Source: an uncultured Candidatus Poseidoniales archaeon
GTDB lineage: Archaea; Thermoplasmatota; Poseidoniia; Poseidoniales; Poseidoniaceae
Assembly: GCA_902605365.1 (NCBI GenBank)
Contig: CACLCM010000013.1
Coordinates: 1-45,227 of the forward strand
DNA: 45,227 bases
Reading direction: 5' to 3'
In this document: positions 8,587 to 17,021 of the stretch, one piece after another
How the letters are laid out: every line of letters begins with the position of its first letter
How positions within the stretch are numbered: the first letter of the stretch is position 1
Position numbers and translations under genes: made by a program
Notes under the pieces: model-generated
The model's database searches: none
What the model was told of the DNA's origin: nothing
The model's input: only the letters and a program-made list of their open reading frames with translations

Positions 8587-11500
8587 ATGACACAAAAATT
8601 CAGTTCTCGTGCTGCCCTGACCATGATGTTACTGATGCTTGTGTTGACACCAATGAGTCCTCTTTCAGAATTATTCATTGGCGAGGCTGAAGCAAACGGT
8701 TCTTCAAGGCACGTTTACACTTTTTCTGATGGCAGTGTCGAGAATATAGCGCTCTACCAAGGTGGTGCTGACAAGACCACGAAAGTTGCAATTCCGAAAG
8801 GCGCAGAAGTTCTTGATGTACAGATAACTCTCTCTGGAGCATCATCGACTGGATGGTCTCAAGTTACCACAGATACCTACGATGAATGGATGGATGGTAG
8901 TTCAAACAGAGTTGATGCTAGGAGTGAAGAACTAACTCTAGGTTTCAGCGATGATGAGACTGAGTTTGTAGCACACAGCGTCGATGAAGAGACACTTACT
9001 GGCTCTAATGCTTGGCTAGATAATGGCAGCTTTTCCATTCGTCAACCTCATACTTCCAACTCGACCGAAAGCCGGTTTAGTAGCCAAGTTAAATTGTCCA
9101 GTGCCAATTTCATGGCACAGGGTCAGGGGTCAATTCTTCGAAACCATGATTGGGTCTTCATGTCAACTTTCACGGGAACTTCTTTTGACAAAGTAGTGAC
9201 AAGAATGCATCCAAACAACATCACTAGAGATATAGTCGTGGATTTGCAAAGAGAGTCTGGTTGTACTCTACCTCAAGACCCCAGTTCAACTTACTACAAG
9301 GCATATGGATTCAAAGATTGGACTATCACTGATGATGAAATGCTTTACGGAATCTTCACGACCTACAAGTACTCCTATTCCACTTCAACACCTACGCAGC
9401 ATCTTAGAGTGCTTGCCATTGATGTCTCAGATGATTGGACATGGAGATGTGTTGATTCCTATGATTTAGCCCAACCATATGGGGATTACAATGGTATTTC
9501 TTATGATAGAGATACCGATAAAGTATGGGTGGCTCATGGTCAGCAACGAAGAATTGTTTCTTACGATTTCGGCGACAATGGTCAGGTAACTCGTGGCGAA
9601 GAAATGTATTCATTCGCTTCAGGGTCATCTTCGTCTACAGAATGCGGTAAATCTACCAGCAATGTTCACGGGTTAATTGTGAATGCGGGATTCTTCTACA
9701 TGCGTTGTATGAAAGGTGTCTACTACCAAGATACCGACCAAATTAGTGCCTGGGCTATATCAGGTAGTTCTTCCTCATTGGTTCCACAATCTGGAACTAT
9801 TGACATTACAGCCAAGGGATACGGTTTGTTCTATGATGGTGACAGGATTATGACAGTTGATTCTGGATACTCGACATGGGGCTCAAAGACTCTTTACTAT
9901 CGTGAGCTTGGGATGGGAATTTCCTTCCCAACAACTCCGGCTCCAGGGACTACCACGTGGGTTGGTGAAACAATCTACACTACCGATGATGTTGTAGCGG
10001 TTAACGTAGAGAATCATTGGTCCGCACCGAGTCAAGGCGATCGTGTTGATTATTGGGTAAGTGCAGATAATGGTACACACTGGGAATCTGTTGAAAAGAA
10101 TCAGACAATACATTTCGCTCATCCTGGAAACGAATTGATTTGGAAGATGCAACTGATAGGTTCTTCTGCAGTTTCATGGTGGATATCGCTGGAATATGCA
10201 ACATCATATGAATCATCAGGAGATTGGACTAGTTCGAGAGTTTCAACCGGCACAAATGTAGGGAAAGTTCGGGCGGTATGGTCTGGTGACGAACCTACTT
10301 CATCATCTATTTCAGTCAAGGTTTCTAATGACAACGGAACGACTTGGGAGAATGCAAGTAATAATCAGGAAGTGTCATTTTCAACTCAGGGAGCTGGTAA
10401 TGAATTACTCTATTCCGTACTTTTAGGCACTACTGATTCAACAATTACTGCAAAGGTTGATTCTTTTATTCTATGGTATGAGGAAGGTTATCCTGATGGC
10501 CCGCAACTTGATGTGGGCGATGATGGAGTTTGGGACTGGAAGTCAATTTTATTCCTTAACGAGAGTTCAGTCACCGCTTCAGATGATTCTGCGGTTGGAA
10601 TGGTGGTATCGCAAACTCCGTCCCTAGTGGATGCTTTCAATACGCACATTCCTGACAATGGAGTTGGGACCGTTGAAATTCCAATCGCTGTTAAGGCTAA
10701 TACTCCAGGGAGAGTAAAATTGACAGAATTAGATATTGAATATCGATTGAAAACAAGAGTTCTTGATGCTAGTTTAGAAGGAGGTCTTGTAACCCCTGAT
10801 GGTGTTTTCCGTAATTTGGTAGTCAGACTAGCCCATGGTGATTTGGTCGACAGAGTTACTGAGGCCACCATTGGATTGAATCATAGTTATGGTGGTAATC
10901 CGGCTTTCAAGTGGCTACGTGGAGATTCTTGTAGTACTGTTGATGATGGTGGCGGCATTGTTGAATTCGATGTTGGAAATTGTACATCATCTATGGATAG
11001 TGAAGGAATTGTTGCTGTCAAAATGCCAATGCGTGTCAACTGGAGTTGGGATGATGAGCGAAAGATGGAAGCAATCGTTTCGATGAGTGACGATCTTGGA
11101 CCTCAAATCAATGCATGGACCACAGACACCCTGTCATTGAATGTAGAGAACGACATCCAACTAGATGGCATGAGGGTTTGGGAGGAAACCGGTCGTGAAC
11201 TGTATCCCGGTGATTGGGTGAGAGGCGGATTCAATCTTTCAATAAATGGGGCTCTTAATTTCGAAAATTCTGCATTTGCACCAATGGCTGGAGAGTTTGA
11301 CCTTCGTGTCTTAGGACAAAACGTGACATTCGACGGCGACCCGATTGGAGAGCCTTCAGTTTTACACAGTGAAGGAAATCCTGGTTTTGGTCAATACAAT
11401 ATGACATTTACTTCACCAATCGAGTCCGCTCCAGGTGGAATGGTATTGTATGTTGAAGCTATTAATTTGAAAAATGGTTCAACATATGTTAATCCAGGCT

Positions 11501-13929
11501 ACAATACTATCAAACTAATCTTTGATGGTAATGCTCCTCTAGTCCTATTTGCGAGTCCATTACTTGCTTCAGAAATGCACAAGGGTCCACCTTCACCAGG
11601 TGGTCAGGCAATTGAAATCATAATCCAAGATTCTGTAGACCCTCCTCAAACCGTAGACTTACACTACTGGATTGGTTGTGAAGCAGGTCAACATGAGAAG
11701 TGTGATGATTCTAACTTTAATGGACTACCTGAACCTATTGAATACCGCTCCAAAACTCTCACTACTCCTGAAATTCTAGCTGGAGGATTGAATATTTTCA
11801 ACGGCCTAATCGATGATTCGATGCTGGTTCATGGAGACAAAGTTGCTTTCTATGTTAGTGGGAAGGATGGACAAAATAACGTGATTGCCATGGGTGGCGG
11901 TCCTGTTTGTGATATGGAGCCGGACCAGTTTTGTGGAGAAAGGCCTGGTGACATTATGCCCGAGTGGGATAATTCTCTTTCATGGTACAAAATACGTGAA
12001 GAATTCGAACCAGTTATGGATATCGATAATTCGACTATAATGGGTCATGATGACTTGGAACCATTGCACCCAGGTATTTCTTACACAGCAACTTTCATGG
12101 TTTCAGATGTTAATGGTTGGTGGGATGTTGAATATGTACAATTAGCATTGGGTGGTGACTTCGAAGATGATGAAACATCAATTTACGCTTATTTGTCCAA
12201 ATCTGCAGATAATCAACCAGAGATTTACTTAGAGAGTGGAGGAACTGGTTTGGCAGTTTCAAATCTTTATTCTTCGGTTATTCTCGATTCAACCAATGAA
12301 TCAAGAATGATTGTTTCAATAAAATTCCAATTAACATGGAACTTCCCAGAAATATGGGATACCAATGGTGAATCACATTTCATTCCAAAGGTTTGGATTG
12401 AAGACAAATCTTGTGGCCTAGAAGAAGATGTGCCATGTAATGTCCATAAGGCCGGGCTTGGAAATGATTTGTGGAGCTTAGACAATGATCTAAGATTCGA
12501 CACTCAGCCAGGTCACATCTTAGCCATCGAACTACGTGATGGTACAAATCACTACAATCCTGATTTCGATGAAACTCTAATCGGCTCGGGTCAAGTAGTT
12601 CGATTTAGCGGACGTGTATTGTTCGCAGAAGATGAGACTCCTGCTCCTTCAGGTGCCTTCACGATATCACTAGGCGATTATGATAATGAGTGGACTACAA
12701 CAAGCCGTGAAGGCGGATACTTCAGCATCGACTTACTCGTTCCTGATGTACGTAGTGGACATTTGGACCTGCGTGCAAAGTTGATTGATTTACCAGGTAT
12801 TGCTGAAGATGAATCTGAATTCAAGCCAAGGCTGAGACTAGCTGTTGATAGTGAAAGACCAACAATACATGATATCCAATTAGCAGGAATTTCGCCAGAA
12901 GATGATATTCCAATTTCTCTTGCCAACAATTTGCAAGTTATGCTTGAAACAAGAGATGACCAAGGATTCGCTATCGATAATCCTGCAGTAATGCATTACT
13001 TGGTTCGTGCGGGTGAAGCCGAAATAAGTCGTGGAACTTCTCCACTGCCTGAGACCACTCCTTTCGAAGACCAATTCTTTTGGACAGGTTACATTGATTT
13101 GACAGATGGAGGTGCTACTATGTTACTTCCATCATACACAATCGATGTTTGGATTACCGGTTCGGATGCATCAGGAAACCCCTATGATAGTGAGGGCAAT
13201 AATCTCGAGGAACCTCTTGCTTCATGGCCACTAGCACTAACTGGACCTGATGTCAGTCTTAGAGGAGAAGAAACCTTCTGGTCTTGGTCAAATCCATCAC
13301 CAGTGGCCGATGAAACAGTTTCACTTTCATTGGAAACCCGCAACTATGGAGCCTCAGGAAGTGTTACCTTTGTTTTACAACGCTTGGTTTCAGGCGATGA
13401 TTGGGACACAATGTCCTCGGTTTCTGTTGATATTTCTTCTGGCTCATTAGTCCAAGTGAAATTATCAACAACAGTAGATGGCCTTGCAGGAGATACTCTA
13501 GAGCATAGGTTACTATTGCTTGATTCAGGTGTTGAAAAAGAAAGAATTTCTATATCTCCTCTTATGGTTAAAGAAGAAGTAGATCGAGATGGTAACGCCT
13601 TAGCAAACCAAGTAGCAGATTCACAATTGTCTGTTGTAATGTATTTGATTGCATTAGGGGCTATGTCGTATGCTGTTTGGACAATGGTCCAAATGAGGAG
13701 AATCAAGCGTGGCGATGATTTGGATGAATCCGACCAAACAGCGGAGGTTGTTGAAAATATGGAGGGCAAAGTCCTGCCTGTAATCGATGCGCCAAATACC
13801 GGATTACCTGCTGCAGTGGCTGCAGTGCCACCACTGCCTCCTTCTGGACTCCCAGTTGGCTGGACTATGGAGCAATGGTCCCATTATGGCCAACAATACC
13901 TTGAATCAATGGGTCAAAATCAGCAGTAA
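8587..13929 (+). CDS. Giant single-anchor surface protein, C-terminal WTMEQW motif
   Basis: This 1,780-aa protein has a signal peptide ending near residue 36 (LSELFIGEAEA), then a very long ectodomain opening with an ordered beta-rich segment (HVYTFSDGSVENIALYQGGA). Two similar segments (YWVSADNGTHWE and VKVSNDNGTTWEN) suggest exo-sialidase or Ig-type folds. Later parts resemble Ig-like or carboxypeptidase-regulatory-like domains (GRVLFAEDETPAPSGAFTIS). One membrane helix (VVMYLIALGAMSYAVWTMVQ, about residues 1682-1701) is followed by a basic stop-transfer and an acidic, proline-rich cytoplasmic tail. The tail ends in GWTMEQWSHYGQQYLESMG, a compact aromatic motif that looks like a small conserved module. 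It stands 11 bp ahead of a small gene and likely forms an operon with it and the metalloprotease. Function unknown. Confidence 0.82.
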   Translation: MTQKFSSRAALTMMLLMLVLTPMSPLSELFIGEAEANGSSRHVYTFSDGSVENIALYQGGADKTTKVAIPKGAEVLDVQITLSGASSTGWSQVTTDTYDEWMDGSSNRVDARSEELTLGFSDDETEFVAHSVDEETLTGSNAWLDNGSFSIRQPHTSNSTESRFSSQVKLSSANFMAQGQGSILRNHDWVFMSTFTGTSFDKVVTRMHPNNITRDIVVDLQRESGCTLPQDPSSTYYKAYGFKDWTITDDEMLYGIFTTYKYSYSTSTPTQHLRVLAIDVSDDWTWRCVDSYDLAQPYGDYNGISYDRDTDKVWVAHGQQRRIVSYDFGDNGQVTRGEEMYSFASGSSSSTECGKSTSNVHGLIVNAGFFYMRCMKGVYYQDTDQISAWAISGSSSSLVPQSGTIDITAKGYGLFYDGDRIMTVDSGYSTWGSKTLYYRELGMGISFPTTPAPGTTTWVGETIYTTDDVVAVNVENHWSAPSQGDRVDYWVSADNGTHWESVEKNQTIHFAHPGNELIWKMQLIGSSAVSWWISLEYATSYESSGDWTSSRVSTGTNVGKVRAVWSGDEPTSSSISVKVSNDNGTTWENASNNQEVSFSTQGAGNELLYSVLLGTTDSTITAKVDSFILWYEEGYPDGPQLDVGDDGVWDWKSILFLNESSVTASDDSAVGMVVSQTPSLVDAFNTHIPDNGVGTVEIPIAVKANTPGRVKLTELDIEYRLKTRVLDASLEGGLVTPDGVFRNLVVRLAHGDLVDRVTEATIGLNHSYGGNPAFKWLRGDSCSTVDDGGGIVEFDVGNCTSSMDSEGIVAVKMPMRVNWSWDDERKMEAIVSMSDDLGPQINAWTTDTLSLNVENDIQLDGMRVWEETGRELYPGDWVRGGFNLSINGALNFENSAFAPMAGEFDLRVLGQNVTFDGDPIGEPSVLHSEGNPGFGQYNMTFTSPIESAPGGMVLYVEAINLKNGSTYVNPGYNTIKLIFDGNAPLVLFASPLLASEMHKGPPSPGGQAIEIIIQDSVDPPQTVDLHYWIGCEAGQHEKCDDSNFNGLPEPIEYRSKTLTTPEILAGGLNIFNGLIDDSMLVHGDKVAFYVSGKDGQNNVIAMGGGPVCDMEPDQFCGERPGDIMPEWDNSLSWYKIREEFEPVMDIDNSTIMGHDDLEPLHPGISYTATFMVSDVNGWWDVEYVQLALGGDFEDDETSIYAYLSKSADNQPEIYLESGGTGLAVSNLYSSVILDSTNESRMIVSIKFQLTWNFPEIWDTNGESHFIPKVWIEDKSCGLEEDVPCNVHKAGLGNDLWSLDNDLRFDTQPGHILAIELRDGTNHYNPDFDETLIGSGQVVRFSGRVLFAEDETPAPSGAFTISLGDYDNEWTTTSREGGYFSIDLLVPDVRSGHLDLRAKLIDLPGIAEDESEFKPRLRLAVDSERPTIHDIQLAGISPEDDIPISLANNLQVMLETRDDQGFAIDNPAVMHYLVRAGEAEISRGTSPLPETTPFEDQFFWTGYIDLTDGGATMLLPSYTIDVWITGSDASGNPYDSEGNNLEEPLASWPLALTGPDVSLRGEETFWSWSNPSPVADETVSLSLETRNYGASGSVTFVLQRLVSGDDWDTMSSVSVDISSGSLVQVKLSTTVDGLAGDTLEHRLLLLDSGVEKERISISPLMVKEEVDRDGNALANQVADSQLSVVMYLIALGAMSYAVWTMVQMRRIKRGDDLDESDQTAEVVENMEGKVLPVIDAPNTGLPAAVAAVPPLPPSGLPVGWTMEQWSHYGQQYLESMGQNQQ

Positions 13930-13940
13930 GAGGTGAACTT

Positions 13941-14363
13941 ATGACTGGTTCTGATTCGATGGTTACCCTGCAAGAGCGTATGGTGAATCTCATCAATCAA
14001 CTCAGTATGCCAGTTTTAGAAACCAGCTTGGTAATCTCTCGGTGGACCAATCGATTACTTCAGCAATTAAAACTACACACTACTGAGATACCTGAAAATC
14101 TAGCAAAACCTTGGCCTCTAAGTGTTGAGCCGGTTGTTAGTGACAAAACATTTGATTTGGACAAGGCTCTATCTCTAGTGGATAGAGACCGTGTCGATAT
14201 TCTAGATACTCTAATTCGAGTTACTTTAGAAGAAGAAGAGATGATACTTAGTGATGCATTAGGCGTAATGCGTTCATGGGAGCACCTGATTCGTGGACAG
14301 TTATCTCAGGCTTCAGGACCAGGTCAATTATTCAGTCCGACTGAAATTCCAGACGATTTTTAG
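13941..14363 (+). CDS. Small uncharacterised helical protein
   Basis: This 140-aa soluble protein has no signal or membrane segment. It appears almost wholly helical (TLQERMVNLINQLSMPVLE, DRVDILDTLIRVTLEEEEMI) with a proline-rich middle (PENLAKPWPLSVEP). A good ribosome site, GAGGTG at 13931-13936, precedes the ATG. It begins 11 bp after the giant anchored protein and its stop TAG is part of the ribosome site of the metalloprotease gene, so the three genes are coupled. A cytoplasmic partner of the neighbouring surface protein is possible, for example through that protein's C-terminal tail, but this is only inferred from position. I do not recognise a family. Confidence 0.72.
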   Translation: MTGSDSMVTLQERMVNLINQLSMPVLETSLVISRWTNRLLQQLKLHTTEIPENLAKPWPLSVEPVVSDKTFDLDKALSLVDRDRVDILDTLIRVTLEEEEMILSDALGVMRSWEHLIRGQLSQASGPGQLFSPTEIPDDF

Positions 14364-14371
14364 GTGGTAAT

Positions 14372-15130
14372 ATGCGTAAATATTTACTTGTCATTTTGTT
14401 GTTGACTTCCTCTATGTCTGGTTGTTTTAGCGATGTCTTGAATGATGATGAAAAAAGAGGAATCCCCGGTGGCTTAGCACTTGCTTGTTTACAAGATGAC
14501 AAATTTGAAAAAATGGAAATACACTTCCTTTATGAAAATGGATACGACCCAATCGCAAAGGAATTAGTTAAAACAAGAATTCAGGATGTATGTGACAAAC
14601 CTGGAGGGATAAAGATAACATCTGTTGAAACTGATTTCTCAATTGATTCAGTGTGGTCATCTGATGATGTCAGAGATGCTAGATGGAAGCATGGTGGAAA
14701 TGCCATGGGTTCAGATACACTCCACTGGTATTTCTTGTTCCCCGCAGGAACATATACTGATGAATCTGTACTCGGTGTTGCAGTCGATGCATCTACCATC
14801 GCCATTTTCAAGGACTCAGTTGATGAAGCCGAAGGTTTCTTTGGACGTCCTTCTAGTGAAGAAGTAGAGAGAGCTGTTACAGTACATGAAGCAGGCCATC
14901 TTCTAGGATTGGTCAATCTCGTTTATCAATCACCGATTCCACATGAAGATCCAAACCATCCCGGTCATTCGAATAATGAAGATTCAGTAATGTATTGGGC
15001 TATTGAAAGTAATGATGTTGGTAATTTCATTAGTGGTGATTTACCTGATCAGTTTGATAATGATGACAAATCGGACCTAGCGGGTATGGCTAGTGGTGAA
15101 CTAGAATGCAGTGACCAGTTGTGGTCATGA
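14372..15130 (+). CDS. Lipoprotein zinc metalloprotease (metzincin-like)
   Basis: 252 aa with a lipoprotein signal (LLVILLLTSSMSGCFS; lipobox cysteine at residue 18), so it is probably lipid-anchored outside the membrane. The zinc motif HEAGHLLGLVN is at residues 172-182. The segment PHEDPNHPGHSNN and the Met-turn-like SVMYW follow. The usual third metzincin ligand position holds Asn182, but I recall related prokaryotic proteins with an HLLGLVN motif and a downstream His-rich PHEDPxHPGH segment, so a later histidine or aspartate probably completes the site. The ribosome site AGGTGG overlaps the stop of the previous gene. Likely role: cleavage of exported proteins, possibly its giant neighbour. 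It ends at TCATGA, sharing six bases with the opposing gene. Confidence 0.8.
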   Translation: MRKYLLVILLLTSSMSGCFSDVLNDDEKRGIPGGLALACLQDDKFEKMEIHFLYENGYDPIAKELVKTRIQDVCDKPGGIKITSVETDFSIDSVWSSDDVRDARWKHGGNAMGSDTLHWYFLFPAGTYTDESVLGVAVDASTIAIFKDSVDEAEGFFGRPSSEEVERAVTVHEAGHLLGLVNLVYQSPIPHEDPNHPGHSNNEDSVMYWAIESNDVGNFISGDLPDQFDNDDKSDLAGMASGELECSDQLWS

Positions 15131-15457
15131 CTGTTTTGAAACGATAATACTCGCATCTCTCCAAGCATCAAAAATCGACCAGAAATAAAGCAGTACCCAG
15201 AGTACTAATGTGAATGCGAGAGGGATTTGAAGTAGGAACCAATCTGAGGCTCTGCGGTGGTTTCTGTTGAAATGTTGGCCCAAAAATAGGAATGGAACTA
15301 GAGATAATATCACGGCAAAGATGGGCCGAAATGCTCCCCAAATACCTACTCCCGCGGTAATTTCGTGCCAAATTGTTTTGCTCAGTGCTAAGGAATCTAC
15401 AGGTTCTTCATCTACAGGCACAACGACCTCTAGGACCTCATCATCTTCCAGCATCAT
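15125..15457 (-). CDS. Small two-helix membrane protein
   Basis: 110 aa with an acidic N-terminus (MMLEDDEVLEVVVPVDEEP), then two hydrophobic segments (FRPIFAVILSLVPFLFLG and IPLAFTLVLWVLLYFWSIFD) joined by a basic loop (HFNRNHRRASDW). The ending FDAWRDA is reminiscent of small membrane proteins in which an FDAxRDA-type motif follows the last helix. No enzymatic motif is visible. It is divergent from the peptidase/NUDIX gene across 73 bp and convergent with the metalloprotease, overlapping it by 6 nt in the palindrome TCATGA. Function not recognised. Confidence 0.68.
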   Translation of the reverse strand: MMLEDDEVLEVVVPVDEEPVDSLALSKTIWHEITAGVGIWGAFRPIFAVILSLVPFLFLGQHFNRNHRRASDWFLLQIPLAFTLVLWVLLYFWSIFDAWRDASIIVSKQS

Positions 15458-15530
15458 GTGACTCGTGTAAGTGAATACATGTCAATGTGGCGACACAAAT
15501 CTCATTGAAGTGAACGTATGGAGGTAAATT

Positions 15531-16454
15531 ATGGCGGAGCCAGTTTTAGTTACCGGGTTCGAGCCATTTGGTGTGCATACGACAAATATTTCCGGTGATG
15601 TAGCACTGTCCCTATCTGGTAAAAGTGTGCGGGATCACACCATTGAAGCAATGGTACTACCTGTTGATGAAAAGGGTTCAAAGATAGTTTCTGATTTGGT
15701 TAAGAATCGAAAGTTTGCCGCCATTATACATATTGGTTTGGCTGAAAATGCGGAATGTCCAAGGATTGAAATTATTGCCAAAGATGAATTAGATTTCAGA
15801 ATTCCTGATAACTCTGGTCGTCAGATTCGAAACTCTAAAATCACTGGTAAAGGTGAACTTTCTGCAACAATAAATCCAGATGATTGGGACATTGAAAGGA
15901 TGATTGACTCACCTAAGGTTAGTACTGATGCTGGCGAATTCCTTTGCAATGAAACTCTTTACCGCACCCTAAATGCGCTAGAAGATGAAACTCCATGTTT
16001 CTTTCTTCACCTTCCCAAGACACAAAGTGATGCTCACGGTTTAGTTCTCGAATGTATCGATAGAATGTTGCGGCCTCCTTGTCTTGATGTCGGGGCAGGT
16101 GCCATAATCAGAGATGGTAAATTTCTAGCAGCTCGCCGAGCACCTAGCGAAAAGCATGCGGGCTGGTGGGAATTTCCCGGTGGTAAATTCGAAGAGGGTG
16201 AAGGTGCAGCAGAATGTTTGGTTAGGGAGATTAAGGAAGAACTCGAGTTAGATGTTGAAGTTGGTCAAAGTATTGGAACATGGATATTTGACCACGGGGA
16301 TGTAGTTGTTAGATTACATGTTATGGTTTGCAACATTATTTCTGGTGAAATGACTCTTCATGTGCATGACAAGGTTCAGTGGTGTGTTGGTCCTGATGAA
16401 GTCGATTGGCTTGGACCAGACCGTGAAATCGCTGAGGCGATTAGTGCCAGGTGA
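15531..16454 (+). CDS. Pyroglutamyl-peptidase I / NUDIX hydrolase fusion
   Basis: This 307-aa protein joins two enzymes. Residues 1 to about 180 are a C15 pyroglutamyl peptidase: it starts VLVTGFEPFG, and the catalytic triad is visible as Glu80 (RIEIIAKDELDFRIPDN), Cys139 (AGEFLCNET) and His160 (FLHLPK). Residues of about 185-307 are a MutT-like NUDIX domain: GAGAIIRDGKFLAARRAP, WWEFPGGKFEEGEG and the NUDIX box from Gly218 with R232-E-I-K-E-E237. The final G of the box is replaced by E, which occurs in other NUDIX proteins. The peptidase removes N-terminal pyroglutamate; MutT-type domains hydrolyse oxidised or unusual NTPs. GGAGGT at 15520-15525 fixes the start. Both domains look active. Overlaps the opposing UPF0201 gene by 14 nt. 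Confidence 0.9.
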   Translation: MAEPVLVTGFEPFGVHTTNISGDVALSLSGKSVRDHTIEAMVLPVDEKGSKIVSDLVKNRKFAAIIHIGLAENAECPRIEIIAKDELDFRIPDNSGRQIRNSKITGKGELSATINPDDWDIERMIDSPKVSTDAGEFLCNETLYRTLNALEDETPCFFLHLPKTQSDAHGLVLECIDRMLRPPCLDVGAGAIIRDGKFLAARRAPSEKHAGWWEFPGGKFEEGEGAAECLVREIKEELELDVEVGQSIGTWIFDHGDVVVRLHVMVCNIISGEMTLHVHDKVQWCVGPDEVDWLGPDREIAEAISAR

Positions 16455-16947
16455 CGGCATCCCCTTTTTCATCCATAGTAAATTCATCACCAACTCGTCG
16501 TGGGATATTGTCCCTTCCGTTGTGCCAAGTGGCGGCTTCCAGCCAATCTTCGAGGTTTTCTCCACCAATCTCGATTGTTATGACTCCTCCTAGCATAGTT
16601 TCTCCAGGTAGAGGAAAAGATACTTTCCCAGCCAGTGCAGCCTGCCTAGAAATATGGAATATTGTACCGGTACTATCCAGGTCCCTAGACATAAAATCTA
16701 GAGCAGTGTCAAGTATTGACTGCTTGTGTATCGCTTCGAGAAAACTACCTAATGAAACCCCATCCGATGCCAAGGTCTCATCTTGCTCCGAAGGAAATTC
16801 TGGTTTTTCAGGTAGACCACATGTAAAATCTGGGAAAATCGCTAAGATTGATTCCAAAACTAATTCGGGTTCATCCGCACCAAGTAACTTTGATGAAACC
16901 ATTACCGAGAATCCTTCATCGATTCCAGTGAGTTTCAGCCTCGGCAT
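16441..16947 (-). CDS. UPF0201 family protein (archaeal RNA-binding-like)
   Basis: 168 aa. The start MPRLKLTGIDEGFSVMVSSK and LVLESILAIFPD match the UPF0201 N-terminal pattern ending in a conserved IFPD. The second half, with ILDTALDFMSRDLDSTGTIF, ISRQAALAGKVSFPLPGE and LGGVITIEI, follows the family pattern of a helix, a conserved K/RQAA-x-GKVxF strand and LGxIxV. The family is archaeal and has been linked to RNA binding; its exact job is not settled. There is an extra acidic insertion around residues 45-75 (EKPEFPSEQDETL). About 25 residues after IEI form a tail (ENLEDWLEAATWH) that appears lineage-specific. It is divergent from the glycosyltransferase gene across 74 bp. Confidence 0.78.
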   Translation of the reverse strand: MPRLKLTGIDEGFSVMVSSKLLGADEPELVLESILAIFPDFTCGLPEKPEFPSEQDETLASDGVSLGSFLEAIHKQSILDTALDFMSRDLDSTGTIFHISRQAALAGKVSFPLPGETMLGGVITIEIGGENLEDWLEAATWHNGRDNIPRRVGDEFTMDEKGDAVTWH

Positions 16948-17021
16948 ATTATGTGCCAGAACGCCATGGTCAATGAAGTTGACAGGCCAACCTTCACATT
17001 CTGAAGCGAAATCGAGTCATC

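Noticed and set aside
14885-14920. Missing third zinc ligand in the metalloprotease (Asn182)
   Set aside because: A His- and Asp-rich segment just downstream (PHEDPNHPGH) probably supplies the ligand, so I do not treat it as an inactivated enzyme.
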